DNA from: Enoplolaimus lenunculus
Taxonomy: Eukaryota; Nematoda; Enoplea; Enoplida; Thoracostomopsidae
Reading direction: 5' to 3'
Assembly: GCA_030248215.1 (NCBI GenBank)
Contig: JASANG010001128.1
Location: 310,001 to 374,000, forward strand
Length of the DNA: 64,000 bases
A program made the position numbers and the translations under genes. The notes beneath the pieces are model-generated. The model did no database searches and was not told the origin of the DNA. It worked only from the letters and a program-made list of their open reading frames with translations. Below are positions 47,647-58,415 of the stretch, piece by piece. How positions within the stretch are numbered: the stretch's first letter is position 1; every line of letters starts with the position of its first letter.

Positions 47647-47796
47647 TGAATTGATCACCACTTTTGTTAACAGTTTGTCAACCCATCATCGGCGACAATT
47701 TTTTCACAAACGTGGGGGGTCAATTCAGTTATTTAGACATGTTCCTCACTTTCCAAGAAGCGATGGCTGATCACGCCACAATTTGTTAAAGCGAAC

Positions 47797-47990
47797 GGCC
47801 AATGTTAATACTTTGAGGAGCGTAACAGTAGATTAAGCGTATTCCTAAGCCTACGCCTAAGCCTAAGCGTTGCAAAAATGAGTTCCTAATCCAAAGCCTA
47901 AGCCGAAGCAAAAAATGTAATCTAGAATCGAAACCTACTCTTTTATATTCCCACCAGAAACCTGGACGCCCGTTAAAGTAAACATGGACC
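47797..47990. mobile_element. GGCC-family element, exact 8-bp duplication
   Basis: The ends are GGCCAATGTTAATACTTTGA and GTTAAAGTAAACATGGACC, flanked by an exact AAGCGAAC duplication (47789-47796, 47991-47998). CCTAAGCCTAAGC units lie inside. Non-coding. Confidence 0.92.
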
Positions 47991-48546
47991 AAGCGAACAA
48001 TACAAACCTAAACAGTAAAGTTTAAAAGTGAGCAGTAAAATATGCGGATGCAATGTTTGCATTTTGCTAAATTTTGACTTTTCACTTTGACATAAATTTA
48101 TCAGGTACACAAATTTAATATTCCACATCCTTCTACCACCCAATAGACGTCTGTTAAGCGGCTTTGTTAACGGTGATGCACAGGTTTATATCGGGCAATT
48201 AACCTGCCAGACGTTTTGGCCACTACTAAGCCAATCAATTTTTTTGTCTTTCAAAACTGGGGGGGGGTCCAGATAAACTTATACGAACCATACGGTGCAT
48301 AACTAACGCTCCTGACCCCTTTATTTTCGTTTCCACAAGCTTTAGGCTTAAGCTTACGGTAAACCTTAAATATTGGAATAACCTCTACAATACGGCCAAA
48401 ACTGTTCCAACGTATGCCAAGACCAAGCGCCCACCTGGACCGTTCGTTGCCCACCAACTTGTAAATGCGAAATTTGATTGACTCGCGAAGATTCGTCGTC
48501 CATCATTTATGCTTAGGCTTAGGCTTACGGCTTATATGCTCACAGA

Positions 48547-48921
48547 CAGGGGCGGATCCAGGATTTCAAAATGGGGGGGGCAACATTTCACAGGTAATAA
48601 ACTTATTTTTGATCCATACTGTAGTGACCCAAATAAGAGGGGGTCCCCATTTTGAGTCCCAATTAATAAGAGTCCGTATTCCTAATAAAAATCCGTAAGT
48701 GGGTAGAGTCCTTAAAACCTTGTTAGAGTCCATAAATGTCTATTATCCCTAATTGTAGCGCATAAATGACTCCAGGGCCAAGAAACTTTTAAAGCGTGCT
48801 TATACTATTGTGTATAAAACAGAGAAATAAACAGCGTAGAACAGCAATTGACACTGTATAATTTTTGTCGAAATGCTGTTGAGGGGGCACGGCCGGGGTG
48901 ACCCCCGTGTATCCGCCATTG
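48547..48921. mobile_element. hAT-like MITE with nested CTGTAG element
   Basis: It starts CAGGGGCGGATCCAGG and ends CCCGTGTATCCGCCATTG, flanked by an exact 8-bp duplication CTCACAGA (48539-48546, 48922-48929). A CTGTAGTGACCCAAATAAGA element copy begins inside at 48619 and is truncated by about 48785, so it inserted after, or was carried by, the outer element. Confidence 0.88.
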
Positions 48922-49261
48922 CTCACAGATTTATTCAAAGGTTTCAAGACACTGTTCGGCGATAAACTGCAGTACGAAGAATTGTCGTTGATTCGTCTAT
49001 AAACGTTCACCTTAAACACGTTCTGAACAGTCACAAGACGCCAAACCTCCAATCCAGCGAGTGCCAAATTTGTTTGACCAATACTGAACGAGCACTTCCC
49101 CTGGCTTTCGTTGGCTACGAACCTGTATGCCATCAGCCCTACAAAATTAAATCTTGGCATATGTCTCAAACCTACACAGCAAACATATTCGACAATATGT
49201 GCCCAAAAACAATAAATACGGCGTTTTGGTATTGAAAAAATTAAGTGTTGTTGTATATTCA

Positions 49262-49440
49262 GACCCGTAGCCAGCTCAACCTTACTGAGGGTGGTGGCTA
49301 AAAAATTTTTGTTCAGAACGGACATACAAACGATTTTCGTTGACTTACACGCAAGGTTGCAAATTGTCTACGGGGGAGGGCAAAATTTTTCCAAACGAGG
49401 TGAACGCCTCCTGGCTCCCTCCGGATTGGCTATGGGCTCT
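49262..49440. repeat. CAGGCCCGTAGCCAGCTCACC-family copy
   Basis: It starts GACCCGTAGCCAGCTCAACC and ends GATTGGCTATGGGCTC, with AAAAAATTTTTGTTCAG and GCAAGGTTGCAAATTGTCTA inside. No clear 8-bp duplication. Confidence 0.7.
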
Positions 49441-49682
49441 GTGTATATTGTGTTTCTACACAGGATATCAAAATTATAAAAAGCTTTTTTATATGGGAAC
49501 ACAATTTTATTAATTTTGGCAAAAATCATACGCTGATGCGAACAGGAGTTTGGTTAACAAACACGGCAGCCAAGCTATTGCATTTCCACACAATAGCTTC
49601 ATTGTTTGAACTCTTGATAGACAGGGGGCGTAGGAAGGATTTCAGTTCCGGAGGATCGTATAACCTTTTGTATGCAGAATTT

Positions 49683-49870
49683 GGCCAATGTTATTTTAAC
49701 GGGCGCAACAGCAGATTAAACGTATTCCTAAGCTTAAGCCTAAGCCTAAACGTTGCAAGAATATGTTCCTAAGCCTAAGCCTAAGTCTGAGCAAAAAAGT
49801 AATCTAGAATCTAAAATTACGTTTTATAGACCCACCAGAAACCTGGACGCCCCTTAAAGTAACGTAGGCC
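49683..49870. mobile_element. GGCC-family element with CCTAAGC interior
   Basis: The ends are GGCCAATGTTATTTTAACGG and CTTAAAGTAACGTAGGCC. Flanks CAGAATTT and GAGAATTT match at seven of eight bases. CCTAAGCCTAAG units lie inside. Confidence 0.88.
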
Positions 49871-50235
49871 GAGAATTTTTTGTTCTCTATCATCCCAGAA
49901 ATGGCTGACCGAGGTGGTATACTGGCAAAAAACATTTACGAAACTCAATTTTTACTGTACGCAATATATGTGTAAATTTTGTGGGGAGTGGCGAAATTGT
50001 AAGTCAAGTAGGGACATCTTACCATTTTGTCACAAAAAAATTTCCTCATACGGGTGGTACGCGGTCTCCACCTCCCATCTCTGGAACTGCTCTAATGTCC
50101 ATTGTCCAAAGCGTGATTCTGGCCTGTCAAAAGTGGTATTTCTGGTTTCGTCCAAAATTTCGGGAAATCATTGACGGACAACGGTAGCCGGCATTCCACT
50201 AAGCCAACAAATACAAAGTACACGGCATCCGGAGC

Positions 50236-50392
50236 TGAGCTAGCTCACCTTACTATGGGGGCTATAAATTTTTCACGACGGGTAAGGTTTTTGTTGACTT
50301 ACAATGAAGGTTGAAAATTTTCTAGGGGAGGCCAAAAATTTTTCAGGGGTTCTGTAGCCCCCCTGGCACCACCCCCTTGGCTACGGCTCTGG
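50236..50392. repeat. Diverged CAGGCCCGTAGCCAG-family copy
   Basis: GAGCTAGCTCACCTTACTAT and CCCTTGGCTACGGCTCTG are the inverted ends, with AAGGTTGAAAATTTTCTAGG inside. Confidence 0.65.
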
Positions 50393-51151
50393 GGATGGGG
50401 CTGAATTCCCTGAGTTACCGTTGGGTATGGCTCGGAAATGGAAATATTTTAATAAAGATTTCGGCACTGTTCACTCATTTTAAACATGTTCAAATGGTTA
50501 ACGACCGTTTTAAAACAATTGACCACGAGTATACCAGGTAAAGTTAAACCTGGAAGGACCAAGAAAATTTAGGGGCGGCGCCAAGTGGACTTGGGGCCAC
50601 TGGTAGACCAGCTCAATGGCGTATGCTAAACACGGTAAACCTGCCAATTTCGTGGGTCTTATGCCATTTCGTTCCCATTGGTCCGTGTTAAAATCAGCTT
50701 GCTTATATAATACATATTAATCTGTTACCGGTATTTATACCTTAGCAAGTGTATAGATAAAAATACTGCGATGACCAGAGGATTCGTCTAGAGGGACACT
50801 TTTTTACTTTCCATTCAGGGGTATACCAGCCCACCCCCTGAACCCTTCAATTTTAAGAAACGCTAAGTAAATATGGCCGTAGCTGCAAGCGGCGGATTCA
50901 AGAATTTCAGACGGGGCTAGCAGGGTGGCAAATGTAATAAAACGCACAAATTGTAAGGTAGAAAACCCATTCTCATTTTATCGCCAAAACTTTTGTGAGA
51001 TTAAAAAATTGTACGATCCTTATCATTTAATCGCAAAAAAATTTCTTATGGGGGGCGTACGCCCCTCCCCCCCTCCGGCCCCCCCCCCCCCCCCCCCGCC
51101 CCAAAAACAAAAAAAAAAAAGGAAGAAACCCCCCAAACCCAAAAATAGCCT
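50393..51151. other. Non-coding DNA with a GC-homopolymer tract
   Basis: GCGGCGGATTCAAGAATTTC near 50889 starts a hAT-like fragment (compare CAGGGGCGGATCCAGG at 48547). It runs into CCCCTCCCCCCCTCC and a C run of 17 at about 51080-51096. The piggyBac element begins immediately after, at TTAA 51152. Confidence 0.5.
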
Positions 51152-51155
51152 TTAA

Positions 51156-51440
51156 CACGTTCGCGACAAAGTTACCCACCGGTGGGTGATCTTCGTAGTG
51201 ATTGTTCGACAATGTTACCCACGCGTGGGTGATCGTAAGAGGTTTTTAAACACACATTGCGTACTATTGTCTGTAGCAATATATTAGATATTGGCATATT
51301 GGCCAAGCAATCGCCAAATCTTTACGATGGAGGTATGTTACCCACCAGTGGGTAACATTTGTGTTTGATCGGAGGGTTGAAACAAATTTTCGCGATTTCC
51401 TAAATGTTACCCACCTGTGGGTAACATTGTCCATTGAACC
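51156..51440. repeat. Left subterminal palindrome cluster of piggyBac element
   Basis: The 20-bp palindrome GTTACCCACCGGTGGGT(AAC/GAT) occurs near 51171, 51214, 51337 and 51406, with changes mainly at the two central bases and the outer right arm. Repeated palindromes of this size at both ends are likely transposase or host-factor binding sites (inference). Confidence 0.85.
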
Positions 51441-51545
51441 CAATAAAACAAAACTAATTTGAAACAGATCAATCAATAAAGGAAACAAAATGATAGCTGA
51501 CGGCAATATTGTAGCGAGAAACGTCGCCATATCTTAATTTCTTAA

Positions 51546-53769
51546 TTATTCCATTGCAACAAAATGTGAGTTGAAGCATGGAACACACATATATGGCTGT
51601 TTCTCACATGTCTCGCAAAAAAATACCACCTTTGGAACCTTCTTTAAAACTTCATTCCTACTCAAACCCGGGTTTGCTGCACGAATGCGCTGATAACATT
51701 GGCTGCAATGTCGACGCACATTTCGAACCATTCCTTCTTTTTTACCCATCTTGTGCCCTTTTACAGCCTTATATGATTCCTCGATGCTTTTTCTTGTTTT
51801 CACGGTTCCTCTTTGCGTGACCATAGACGTGCTTGGCCCAACTACAGTTTTCACGTGAAAAGATCTCGGCCCACGAGAAACAGCTTCGTCTTCTTTACCC
51901 AACAAAAACCATCTAACCAACTTCTCCCGAAATTCTAACATAGGCACAGCGCGTCCTAATACTGATCTGTATATAACAGCTGCATTAACTACGCTTGTTT
52001 CACAAAGAAACGTAATTGCCAATTTCTTATACCATTTTAAAGATTTGCGAACCTCTGAGTGATAAACTGCCAACTGGTCCGATACGTCCACTCCTTTTTT
52101 CGCATTATTATAGTCAATCACCGCTTTTGGTTTCATTATACTGTCGCCCTTCCAATTTGTTTTGCCAGTGTCAACTAAATGTGCTCCATGATCTGGGCGA
52201 GTAGTGCAAATCAATACGTCACGTTTATCATGCCATTTCAAAACTTTTATTTCGCCCCCATATGTTTCTTCCGCAAGTTTGAAACAAACAGTTTTCTGTT
52301 TACCTATTATTTCACCCCGCTGAAGCTTCTTTTGCGTCACTGATTTTGGGTTACCAGCTCGATTAACGCGTAAGGTTCCACAAACATAAGTGTCTCTAGC
52401 AAGTAGCATTTCTGCAATTCGCACGCTTGTATAAAAATTATCCATGCAGTAGGTGCGTCCTTCGTCAAAAAGCTCTTCCCCCAACTTCATCGTAACGTCT
52501 GCAGAGTGCGGAAGACTTGACGGCCGAACTTGTCTACCTTCATAAACCATCATATTCCAAGTAAAACCAGACATGCAACACAATTTGTACACTTTGACTC
52601 CATATTTATGTGATTTTCCAGGATTGTATTGCCGAAAACCCAATCGTCCTCGCCACGCAATCATACTCTCGTCAATTACGAAAATTTCGCCGGGCCAATA
52701 CGCTTTTTGATAGTTTTCAACAAGCCGATCTATCAGACCTTGAACTCGAAACAACTTGCCTCCGCCAACTGTGGAGTCAGCAAAATGAAAAAATCTAAGT
52801 ATGTTTTCAAACCTCACTCGCGGCATAATACCTGAAAGTATACTTGCAGAGTATAGCTTGCTCTTTGCCCAATAGCTTCGGATTGATGGCATTTGAACAA
52901 GTCCCATGTACAAAATGCAACCCAAAAATTTATAAATTTCTTCCGGCGTAGTAGGTCTCCACCACTTATCAAACTTCTTTTGATCCGAAACGCTTTGCTT
53001 TGAACGATACTGTTCTGCGTACCGGTTCGTTTCTTCAGCAATGAAGTTCACGATGTGTTCGTCCACCAGTGCTTTGAAGCAATTGACAGCAAGCACTTGA
53101 CCACCATGCCCGCTTCCCTACAAATATTTTTCTGCATCAGATTAAAGCCCTATTCCCGCGTGCAAGTTCGTCAGCAAAAAGTCGCAGCCACTACATGCAC
53201 CGAATACTTTCAGCTGTATGTCTTAACAAGGAAACATCCCTTTCATTCTCAAGCTTGACATAAATTTATATGAATATTTTGCAAACGATTGCAAGAAATA
53301 TCAAGCATGAGCTATAATATATCAGTTTACAGCCAATGCGGATTAAATAATTCCACTCACAAGGCAATTCATATCTATCAATTAACCCTTGACGCATATT
53401 TATCATGATTAAGTTGCAGCTACACATGCAATTCTTTACCTTAATTTTTATCTGAAGTCCGCTTCTACCATGAAATATGGGTTTCCCTTCGACATTATCA
53501 ATACTGTGCCATTCGGAATTTGTAGCCAGTTCGTTGTCACCAAGCATAGTACTATCGCTGCCCTCACCATCGTCAGTTTCGCTAGTGCTGCTGTTAGACT
53601 CTCGTGATTCAGTCGGCTCTTCGCTTGCAACATACGACTCGTCGGATTCTGAATCTGAATCGACTGGTTTATCAAATTTCGGAGATGCCGCTGGTAAATA
53701 TATTCCCAGTTCGAGTGATTGCGGTTCGTCCTCTTCGTCTGTGTTATGTTGAGAATCATACATAGACAT
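51546..53769 (-). CDS. piggyBac transposase
   Basis: Two exons on the minus strand, 53769-53440 and 53117-51546, give about 633 residues. The intron has donor AAG/GTAAAG and acceptor ATATTTGTAG, phase 0. The start MSMYDSQHNTDEEDEP is the first ATG in the frame. The N-terminus is acidic and Ser-rich. The catalytic domain follows: IAEETNRYAEQY, IFVIDESMIAWRGRLGFRQY (first D), YCMDNFYTS (second D) and KAVIDYNNAKKGVDVSDQLA (third D and the following D). A C-terminal Cys-rich region (HCSQCYQRIR ... FFCETC ... YMCVPCFNSH) is the cross-brace zinc-binding end of piggyBac transposases, which help recognise the ends. The enzyme cuts and pastes at TTAA in the nucleus. All main motifs are present with no stop in either exon, so it could be active. 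Confidence 0.93.
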
Positions 53770-53839
53770 TTTTTGAAACGACGTTAAGCTAAACTTATAT
53801 AAAACACGTAATAGCCTTAAAATTTTCAACTAATGTGGT

Positions 53840-53960
53840 CAATGTTACCCACCCGTGGGTAAGAATATGGTGGGTAACGGGTGGGTAACATTGACTGTGG
53901 TTACGAAAAAATTGAATTGCTTGCGTAGTCAATAGTTACCCACCGGTGGGTAACAACCCG
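53840..53960. repeat. Right subterminal palindrome cluster of piggyBac element
   Basis: GTTACCCACCCGTGGGTAAG (53844), a half-site pair GGTGGGTAACGGGTGGGTAA (53869) and a perfect GTTACCCACCGGTGGGTAAC (53935) mirror the left cluster. They lie upstream of the transposase start and could also affect its promoter. Confidence 0.85.
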
Positions 53961-54297
53961 CAGTTGCCTTTAGTAACGGTAAAAAAGCAACACAACTGCA
54001 GATATGTATCAAACTTCAGCGCCATACTGCCGATTATTTATATAAACATATTGTTTGTGTAAGCTGACTCATTTTTTAAAAATGGCGCGAACGTGTTAAA
54101 ATGGAACCGCTGAACTCTCAGCGCGTCGAAATCTATAAAATAGACTGTTCTTCATTACATTCCTATGGGTCCATATTCCGTACCTACGCCGAATAACCTT
54201 AAGAGATCAACAGAATTTTTCTTGGTCGCTACACTTCGCAAATATTTTTTATGACTATCGCCTGCCGAAATGATATTCTGCCTTCGCCGTTTCCCCA

Positions 54298-54463
54298 AAC
54301 CCGTAGCTAGCTCACCTTGCCAGATGGGGGCTAAAAATTGTTCAAAAGGGGCATATAAGGGTTTTCGTTGACTTGTAAAGCAAGGTTGAACATAGGATGG
54401 GCCAAAACTTTTCCACGAGGGCGGGCTGTGCCTCCCTTTACCTTCCTTTGGCTACGGGCTCGT
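54298..54463. repeat. CAGGCCCGTAGCCAGCTCACC-family copy
   Basis: It begins ACCCGTAGCTAGCTCACCTT and ends TTTGGCTACGGGCTCG, with AAAGCAAGGTTGAACATAGG inside. Non-coding. Confidence 0.7.
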
Positions 54464-54645
54464 TTTAGGGGGAACCCAAAATTATCCCAGACGGCGAGGG
54501 CTGAACCGTACCATGGCCCATTATGGCTACGGACCCGCCTTGCCCTTTATATCTGATTGTATCCATAGCCTTCTACATCCATAATAGTCATCCGTCATAA
54601 TGTGCGTAAGTACAAACGAATTTATGAACAACAACGGTCCATGTT

Positions 54646-54850
54646 ACTTTAAGCGGCGTCCAGGTTTCTGGTGGGTCTATAAAAGAGTAAATTTAGATTC
54701 TTGATTACATTTTTTGCTTAGGCTTAGGCTTATGCTTAGGAACACATTTTTGCAACGCTTAGGCTTTAGCTTTAGGCTTAGGAATACGCTTAATCTAAGG
54801 CTTAGGAATACGCTTAATCTGCCGTTACGCCCCTAAAAGTAACGTTGGCC
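54646..54850. mobile_element. GGCC-family element with TTAGGC interior
   Basis: The ends are GGTCCATGTTACTTTAAGCG and CTAAAAGTAACGTTGGCC. The interior has GCTTAGGCTTAGG units and a duplicated GGAATACGCTTAATC. Flanks are A/C-rich (ACAACAAC and AAAAACAAC), so the duplication is only suggestive. Confidence 0.82.
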
Positions 54851-54955
54851 AAAAACAACTGTGGTGTGTCGTCTTTGACACGTTATATCCAAAAACTGAC
54901 AATAAAAAATGTACTTCATCAAAATGACAATGTTATCGCCACTGAGCAGTGTATA

Positions 54956-55099
54956 CACAGTCGGGTAGCCAGCTCATCTTGTTTAGGGAGAGCTAAAAAT
55001 ATTTCGCGACACGCATACGTCACGAGTTTTCGTTGACTGGCAAGGTTGTAAATTTTTCCACGGGAGACAGCGACCCTCCGGGCGCTCTGGCTACGGACC
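54956..55099. repeat. Diverged CAGGCCCGTAGCCAG-family copy
   Basis: CGGGTAGCCAGCTCATCTTG and CTCTGGCTACGGACCCG form the ends, with AAGGTTGTAAATTTTTCC inside. Confidence 0.6.
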
Positions 55100-55455
55100 C
55101 GTAGGGAATGTCAACAAATTTGGGCTGGATTGGTTGTGGGGGTCGGTGCTCGAAAAACGAACAAAATATTGACTAAAAACACACGCCCGTCGATAGCTCA
55201 GATCGCTAACGGAGGGGCCAACAATTTTTCAGGAGGAGCATTCAAGGCGATTCAATGACTTGCAAGAAAGATTCACAATGTTTTCGGGGGCCAAAATATT
55301 TACAGGGGGGCTACGAGGCCGTAAAACGTATTAAAAAATTACAGTGATTATAGTCGCTGTGGTGAAGAACACACGTAAAACAACGTACAAAATATATTAA
55401 AAGTGTTTTCTTGTTATTTTTTGCATAATACAACTTGAAAATGTAATACTCCGTA

Positions 55456-55904
55456 CTGTATTGGCCCGAATAAGAGGGGGGACTGATATTTATTTGGCCT
55501 CTCCAGAGGGTACCCCCCCCCATTGTTATTCGGTTACGGACTGTTATTTATTTTTAACCCACGCTCCACCGCCCTTCGTTTACTGATATATATCCGGTAC
55601 TGCAACTTATCCGTTGAATGAAACGTATATTTGTCTCGTTTCAATAGTTTGAGCGATAATACCAAATTATACATAGGAATGTACTTTCAAAATTTAAGTA
55701 CGCTGCAAAGTTTCGAACTCCAATTATTTGGTCCTGGAGTCATTTATGTGCTACAATTAGGGTTAATTGACATTTATGGACTCTAATTAGGGTTTAGGGG
55801 CTCTATCCGCTTACGGACTCTTATTAGGAATACGAACTCTTATTGATTCGGACCCAAAATGGGGACCCCCTCTTATTACACCCCCTCTTATTCGGGTCAA
55901 TACA
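55456..55904. mobile_element. CTGTAGTGACCCGAATAAG-family MITE (intact)
   Basis: The ends are CTGTATTGGCCCGAATAAGA and CTTATTCGGGTCAATACAG, with TA on both flanks. It is about 450 bp, and the interior phrases match 23993-24423 and 35590-36022. Non-coding. Confidence 0.85.
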
Positions 55905-55909
55905 GTATG

Positions 55910-55975
55910 TATCAAAATATATATATAATATATATATAAACATATATATATTTATATTTATATAAATATATAAGG
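55910..55975. repeat. AT-rich simple repeat
   Basis: A TATATAAACATATATATATT tract with self-complementary segments lies directly after the preceding MITE. Confidence 0.85.
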
Positions 55976-55985
55976 CATTAGGCTT

Positions 55986-56208
55986 TGGGTTGCGCTATAC
56001 TTGACGTCTGGCGCCGTCCGTCACCCGTCACCCGTACGGCTCCCTCCGTCACCGTGCGGTGTTGTACTCAAATATAAACTCACATACGATAACGTATGGT
56101 GACGGACTTTGACGGAAGGCGCCGTACGGGTGACGGACGGTGACAGACGGTGCGGTACGAGTGACGCACGGGGACGGACAGCGCCAGACGTCATGTATAG
56201 CGTAACGC
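55986..56208. mobile_element. Complete minisatellite MITE (GGGTTGCGCTATACTTGACG ends)
   Basis: The left end TGGGTTGCGCTATACTTGAC and the right end GTCATGTATAGCGTAACGC are inverted. Flanks repeat TTAGGCTT exactly (55978-55985, 56209-56216); the right copy sits inside a TTAGGC run, so the match could be partly fortuitous. The interior has short CGCCGTCCGTCACCCGT arms in inverted orientation. It explains the ends of the arrays at 1200 and 3199. Confidence 0.8.
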
Positions 56209-56633
56209 TTAGGCTTAGGCTTAGGCATAGGCTTACGCTTAGGTTTAGGCTCAACGTATGTATGTATATAATGTAGACATATACTGTTTCAGGAGGGGCA
56301 TATTTACATGGGTTTTCGATATCTGGAAGGTTGAAATTTTTGTCTGAGGTCTTTTTAGCCAAAAATGGTTGAATTTTGACAACTTTTGAGTATTTCAGCT
56401 TCTGATATGACCTCCCATGATCATTCTAAGCGCCCATATTAGAAGGTTTGAAAAATGCGATTTTTAAGATACGAAAGTTTCCCTTTAGGACTCAAAAAAT
56501 ATTGCCTAAATGATACATTATACACCATTCGACACAGCTTGTGGAGCTGAAAGTTGAATGTTGTTTAAACGTCCCGCAATTTGAACGTCACGAGCTCAAA
56601 ACTTGTATGTTAGTTATGCTAAAACTGCGTCAA

Positions 56634-56790
56634 GCCCGTAGCCAGATCATATTGCTGGGGGAGGGTTAAAAAATTTTTCAGGAGGGGCATACAAGGCTTT
56701 TCGTTGACTTACAAGCAAGTTTGAAAATTTTGTATGAGGGCAAAATTTTTTCACAAGGGCAAACCAGCCCCCTTTCTTGCTACGAGCCCA
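56634..56790. repeat. CAGGCCCGTAGCCAG-family copy
   Basis: It starts AGCCCGTAGCCAGATCATAT and ends CTTGCTACGAGCCC, with TTACAAGCAAGTTTGAAAAT inside. Confidence 0.65.
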
Positions 56791-56858
56791 AAATTCCTAT
56801 CTTTCACTGTTTCACCTCCAGAAACTTTTATTTCGTCTGGCTTCTCGCCTGTTTCCAG

Positions 56859-57204
56859 GGTGCAACCGGAGGTGAAAAATACCGGAGCCGGAGGTCAACG
56901 AAACTTGGCAGAACCGGAGGTGAGGCGAAATTAAGTAGTAAAAATGACGGTTAATTAGTTAATTTTAGTCAATATCTGCAATATGTTGTTAAAGCTGTTT
57001 GGTTTTACGCTAATTTTCTGCGAAATTTCGCAATTTTTTTTTGAAAATACTGGCAAAAGTAAAATGAAACGTGCTAAACAGATAAATTTTGCAAAATTAT
57101 GCAAAGGTTACTACCGAAATTGCTGGAACCTCCGACAAAAATCTATAGGAGCCGGAGGCTAATTTTCTGCCGGAGCCGGAGGCAGACCTCCGGTTGCGCC
57201 CTGT
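56859..57204. mobile_element. CAGGGTGCAACCGG-family MITE
   Basis: The ends are CAGGGTGCAACCGGAGGTG and CCTCCGGTTGCGCCCTG. Flanks share GCCTGTTTC with one extra T on the right. GGAGCCGGAGG units lie near both ends. Confidence 0.8.
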
Positions 57205-57339
57205 GCCTGTTTCATAATTTCACCACAATTAAAACTGATATAGACTTTTGAATAACCCAGAAATCAGGGTGATGTTCCAATAGTAAACAAGCATATTCAA
57301 CATTGGTTTAGAATAATTTTCTAGATCCATAGAAGCAGT

Positions 57340-57455
57340 CCCGTAGCCAGCTCACCTTTCTAGGGGATGAGCAAACATTTTGCAAGTGGACAATTCAATT
57401 GTTTTCAATGAGTAACAAGCAAGGTTGAAAACTTTATAAGGGGGGGGGACGTGAT
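57340..57455. repeat. Truncated CAGGCCCGTAGCCAG-family copy
   Basis: TCCCGTAGCCAGCTCACCTT starts it, AGCAAGGTTGAAAACTTTAT follows and a run of G ends it. The right end is missing. Confidence 0.6.
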
Positions 57456-57596
57456 TCGTTCGCCATGTTCGCTTCTAAAAAAACTTTCACAAAACATTAA
57501 TATGACCGCTCCCGATATGAAGTGCTGTCTAAGCCATTTCTAACGACGAGAGTGTAAATGTTTGCGTTTCAAACTTAAAAAATATATACAAACTTT

Positions 57597-57781
57597 GGCC
57601 AATACTACTTTAAGGGGCGTAACAGTAGATTAAACGTATTCCTAAGCCTAAGCCTAAACGTTGCAAAAATGTGTTCCTAAGCCTAAGCCTAAGCCTAAGC
57701 AAAAAAATGTAATCTACAATCTAAACCTACTCTTTTATAGACCCATCAGAAACCTGGACGCCCTTTAAAGTAACATGGGCC
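57597..57781. mobile_element. GGCC-family element with CCTAAGC interior
   Basis: The ends are GGCCAATACTACTTTAAGGG and CTTTAAAGTAACATGGGCC. Flanks CAAACTTT and GAAACTTT match at seven of eight bases. The CCTAAGC block has four tandem units. Confidence 0.9.
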
Positions 57782-58260
57782 GAAACTTTAAAACGCTGCG
57801 AGTATAAAAATATTATTTAAAAAAACTGCAATGTGGAAATGTCGCCGCCACATCTCTTGCACATTTTAAAAGTACAAAAATACAATAATTGTGCGATACA
57901 TCCAACGATTGACTGCGTGTGTACGAAAATGCAAGCTCGTACAATATCGCGTAGTAAAATATTGCTGGCGGATGCAAGGGGGGTGTATTTATCGCGTCCC
58001 CCCACCCGTGTTGGACCCCTGCCGTGTTGAAAAATTGTGATGCAAATTGTTCATCTGATGCGCGAACAACGCGTTTTCTGGTCAAATCGTAAAGATGAAA
58101 ATTATGACGAATTTATACGTCATTCGTGCGCCTATGACGTAATTTAGTCAGTCTTAAAATATCAAACAATTTCTAAAATCTTGCATTAAAACTGCAATAT
58201 TTCAGCACGAAATGTATCCTCACTGGGATCGGAAAATCCTTGTTCCGCCAATGATTGCGC
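57782..58260. other. Non-coding DNA, no gene recognised
   Basis: GCGGATGCAAGGGGGGTG near 57968 and GGAAAATCCTTGTTCCGCCA near 58232 look like eroded hAT-type ends. Overlapping frames on both strands at 57813-58085 are not supported as genes. Confidence 0.4.
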
Positions 58261-58415
58261 GGCCCATGTATAGAACAGGGACGGATCGTCTTCCGGAGGG
58301 GCTATAATAGAGTCAGTTTAAGCTTTAGACTAATTTTTTTGCTTAGGCTTAGGCTTAGGCTTAGGCTTAGGAATATGCTTATACTACTGTTCCGGCCCTG
58401 TTCTATATATGGGCG
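58261..58415. mobile_element. GGCC-family element with TTAGGC array
   Basis: The ends are GGCCCATGTATAGAACAGGG and CGGCCCTGTTCTATATATGG. An exact 8-bp duplication GATTGCGC flanks it (58253-58260, 58416-58423). The core is GCTTAGGCTTAGGCTTAGGC. It is the cleanest short member of the ATGTATAGAACAGGG subfamily here. Confidence 0.93.

Larger units (their letters stand above)
51156..54095 (-). mobile_element. Complete piggyBac-type DNA transposon
   Basis: A 2,940-bp element flanked by TTAA on both sides (51152-51155, 54096-54099) with terminal inverted repeats CACGTTCGCG/CGCGAACGTG. It encodes a transposase on the minus strand that reads through one predicted intron. Seven copies or near copies of the palindrome GTTACCCACCGGTGGGTAAC lie inside the two ends, four on the left (51171-51425) and three on the right (53844-53954). 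The element looks whole and young, and is a possible source of transposase for TTAA-type elements in this genome, although its ends differ from theirs. Confidence 0.95.

Noticed and set aside
58321-58380. TTAGGC run as an interstitial telomere or chromosome-fusion scar
   Set aside because: It lies between inverted ends with an exact 8-bp target duplication, so it is element interior.
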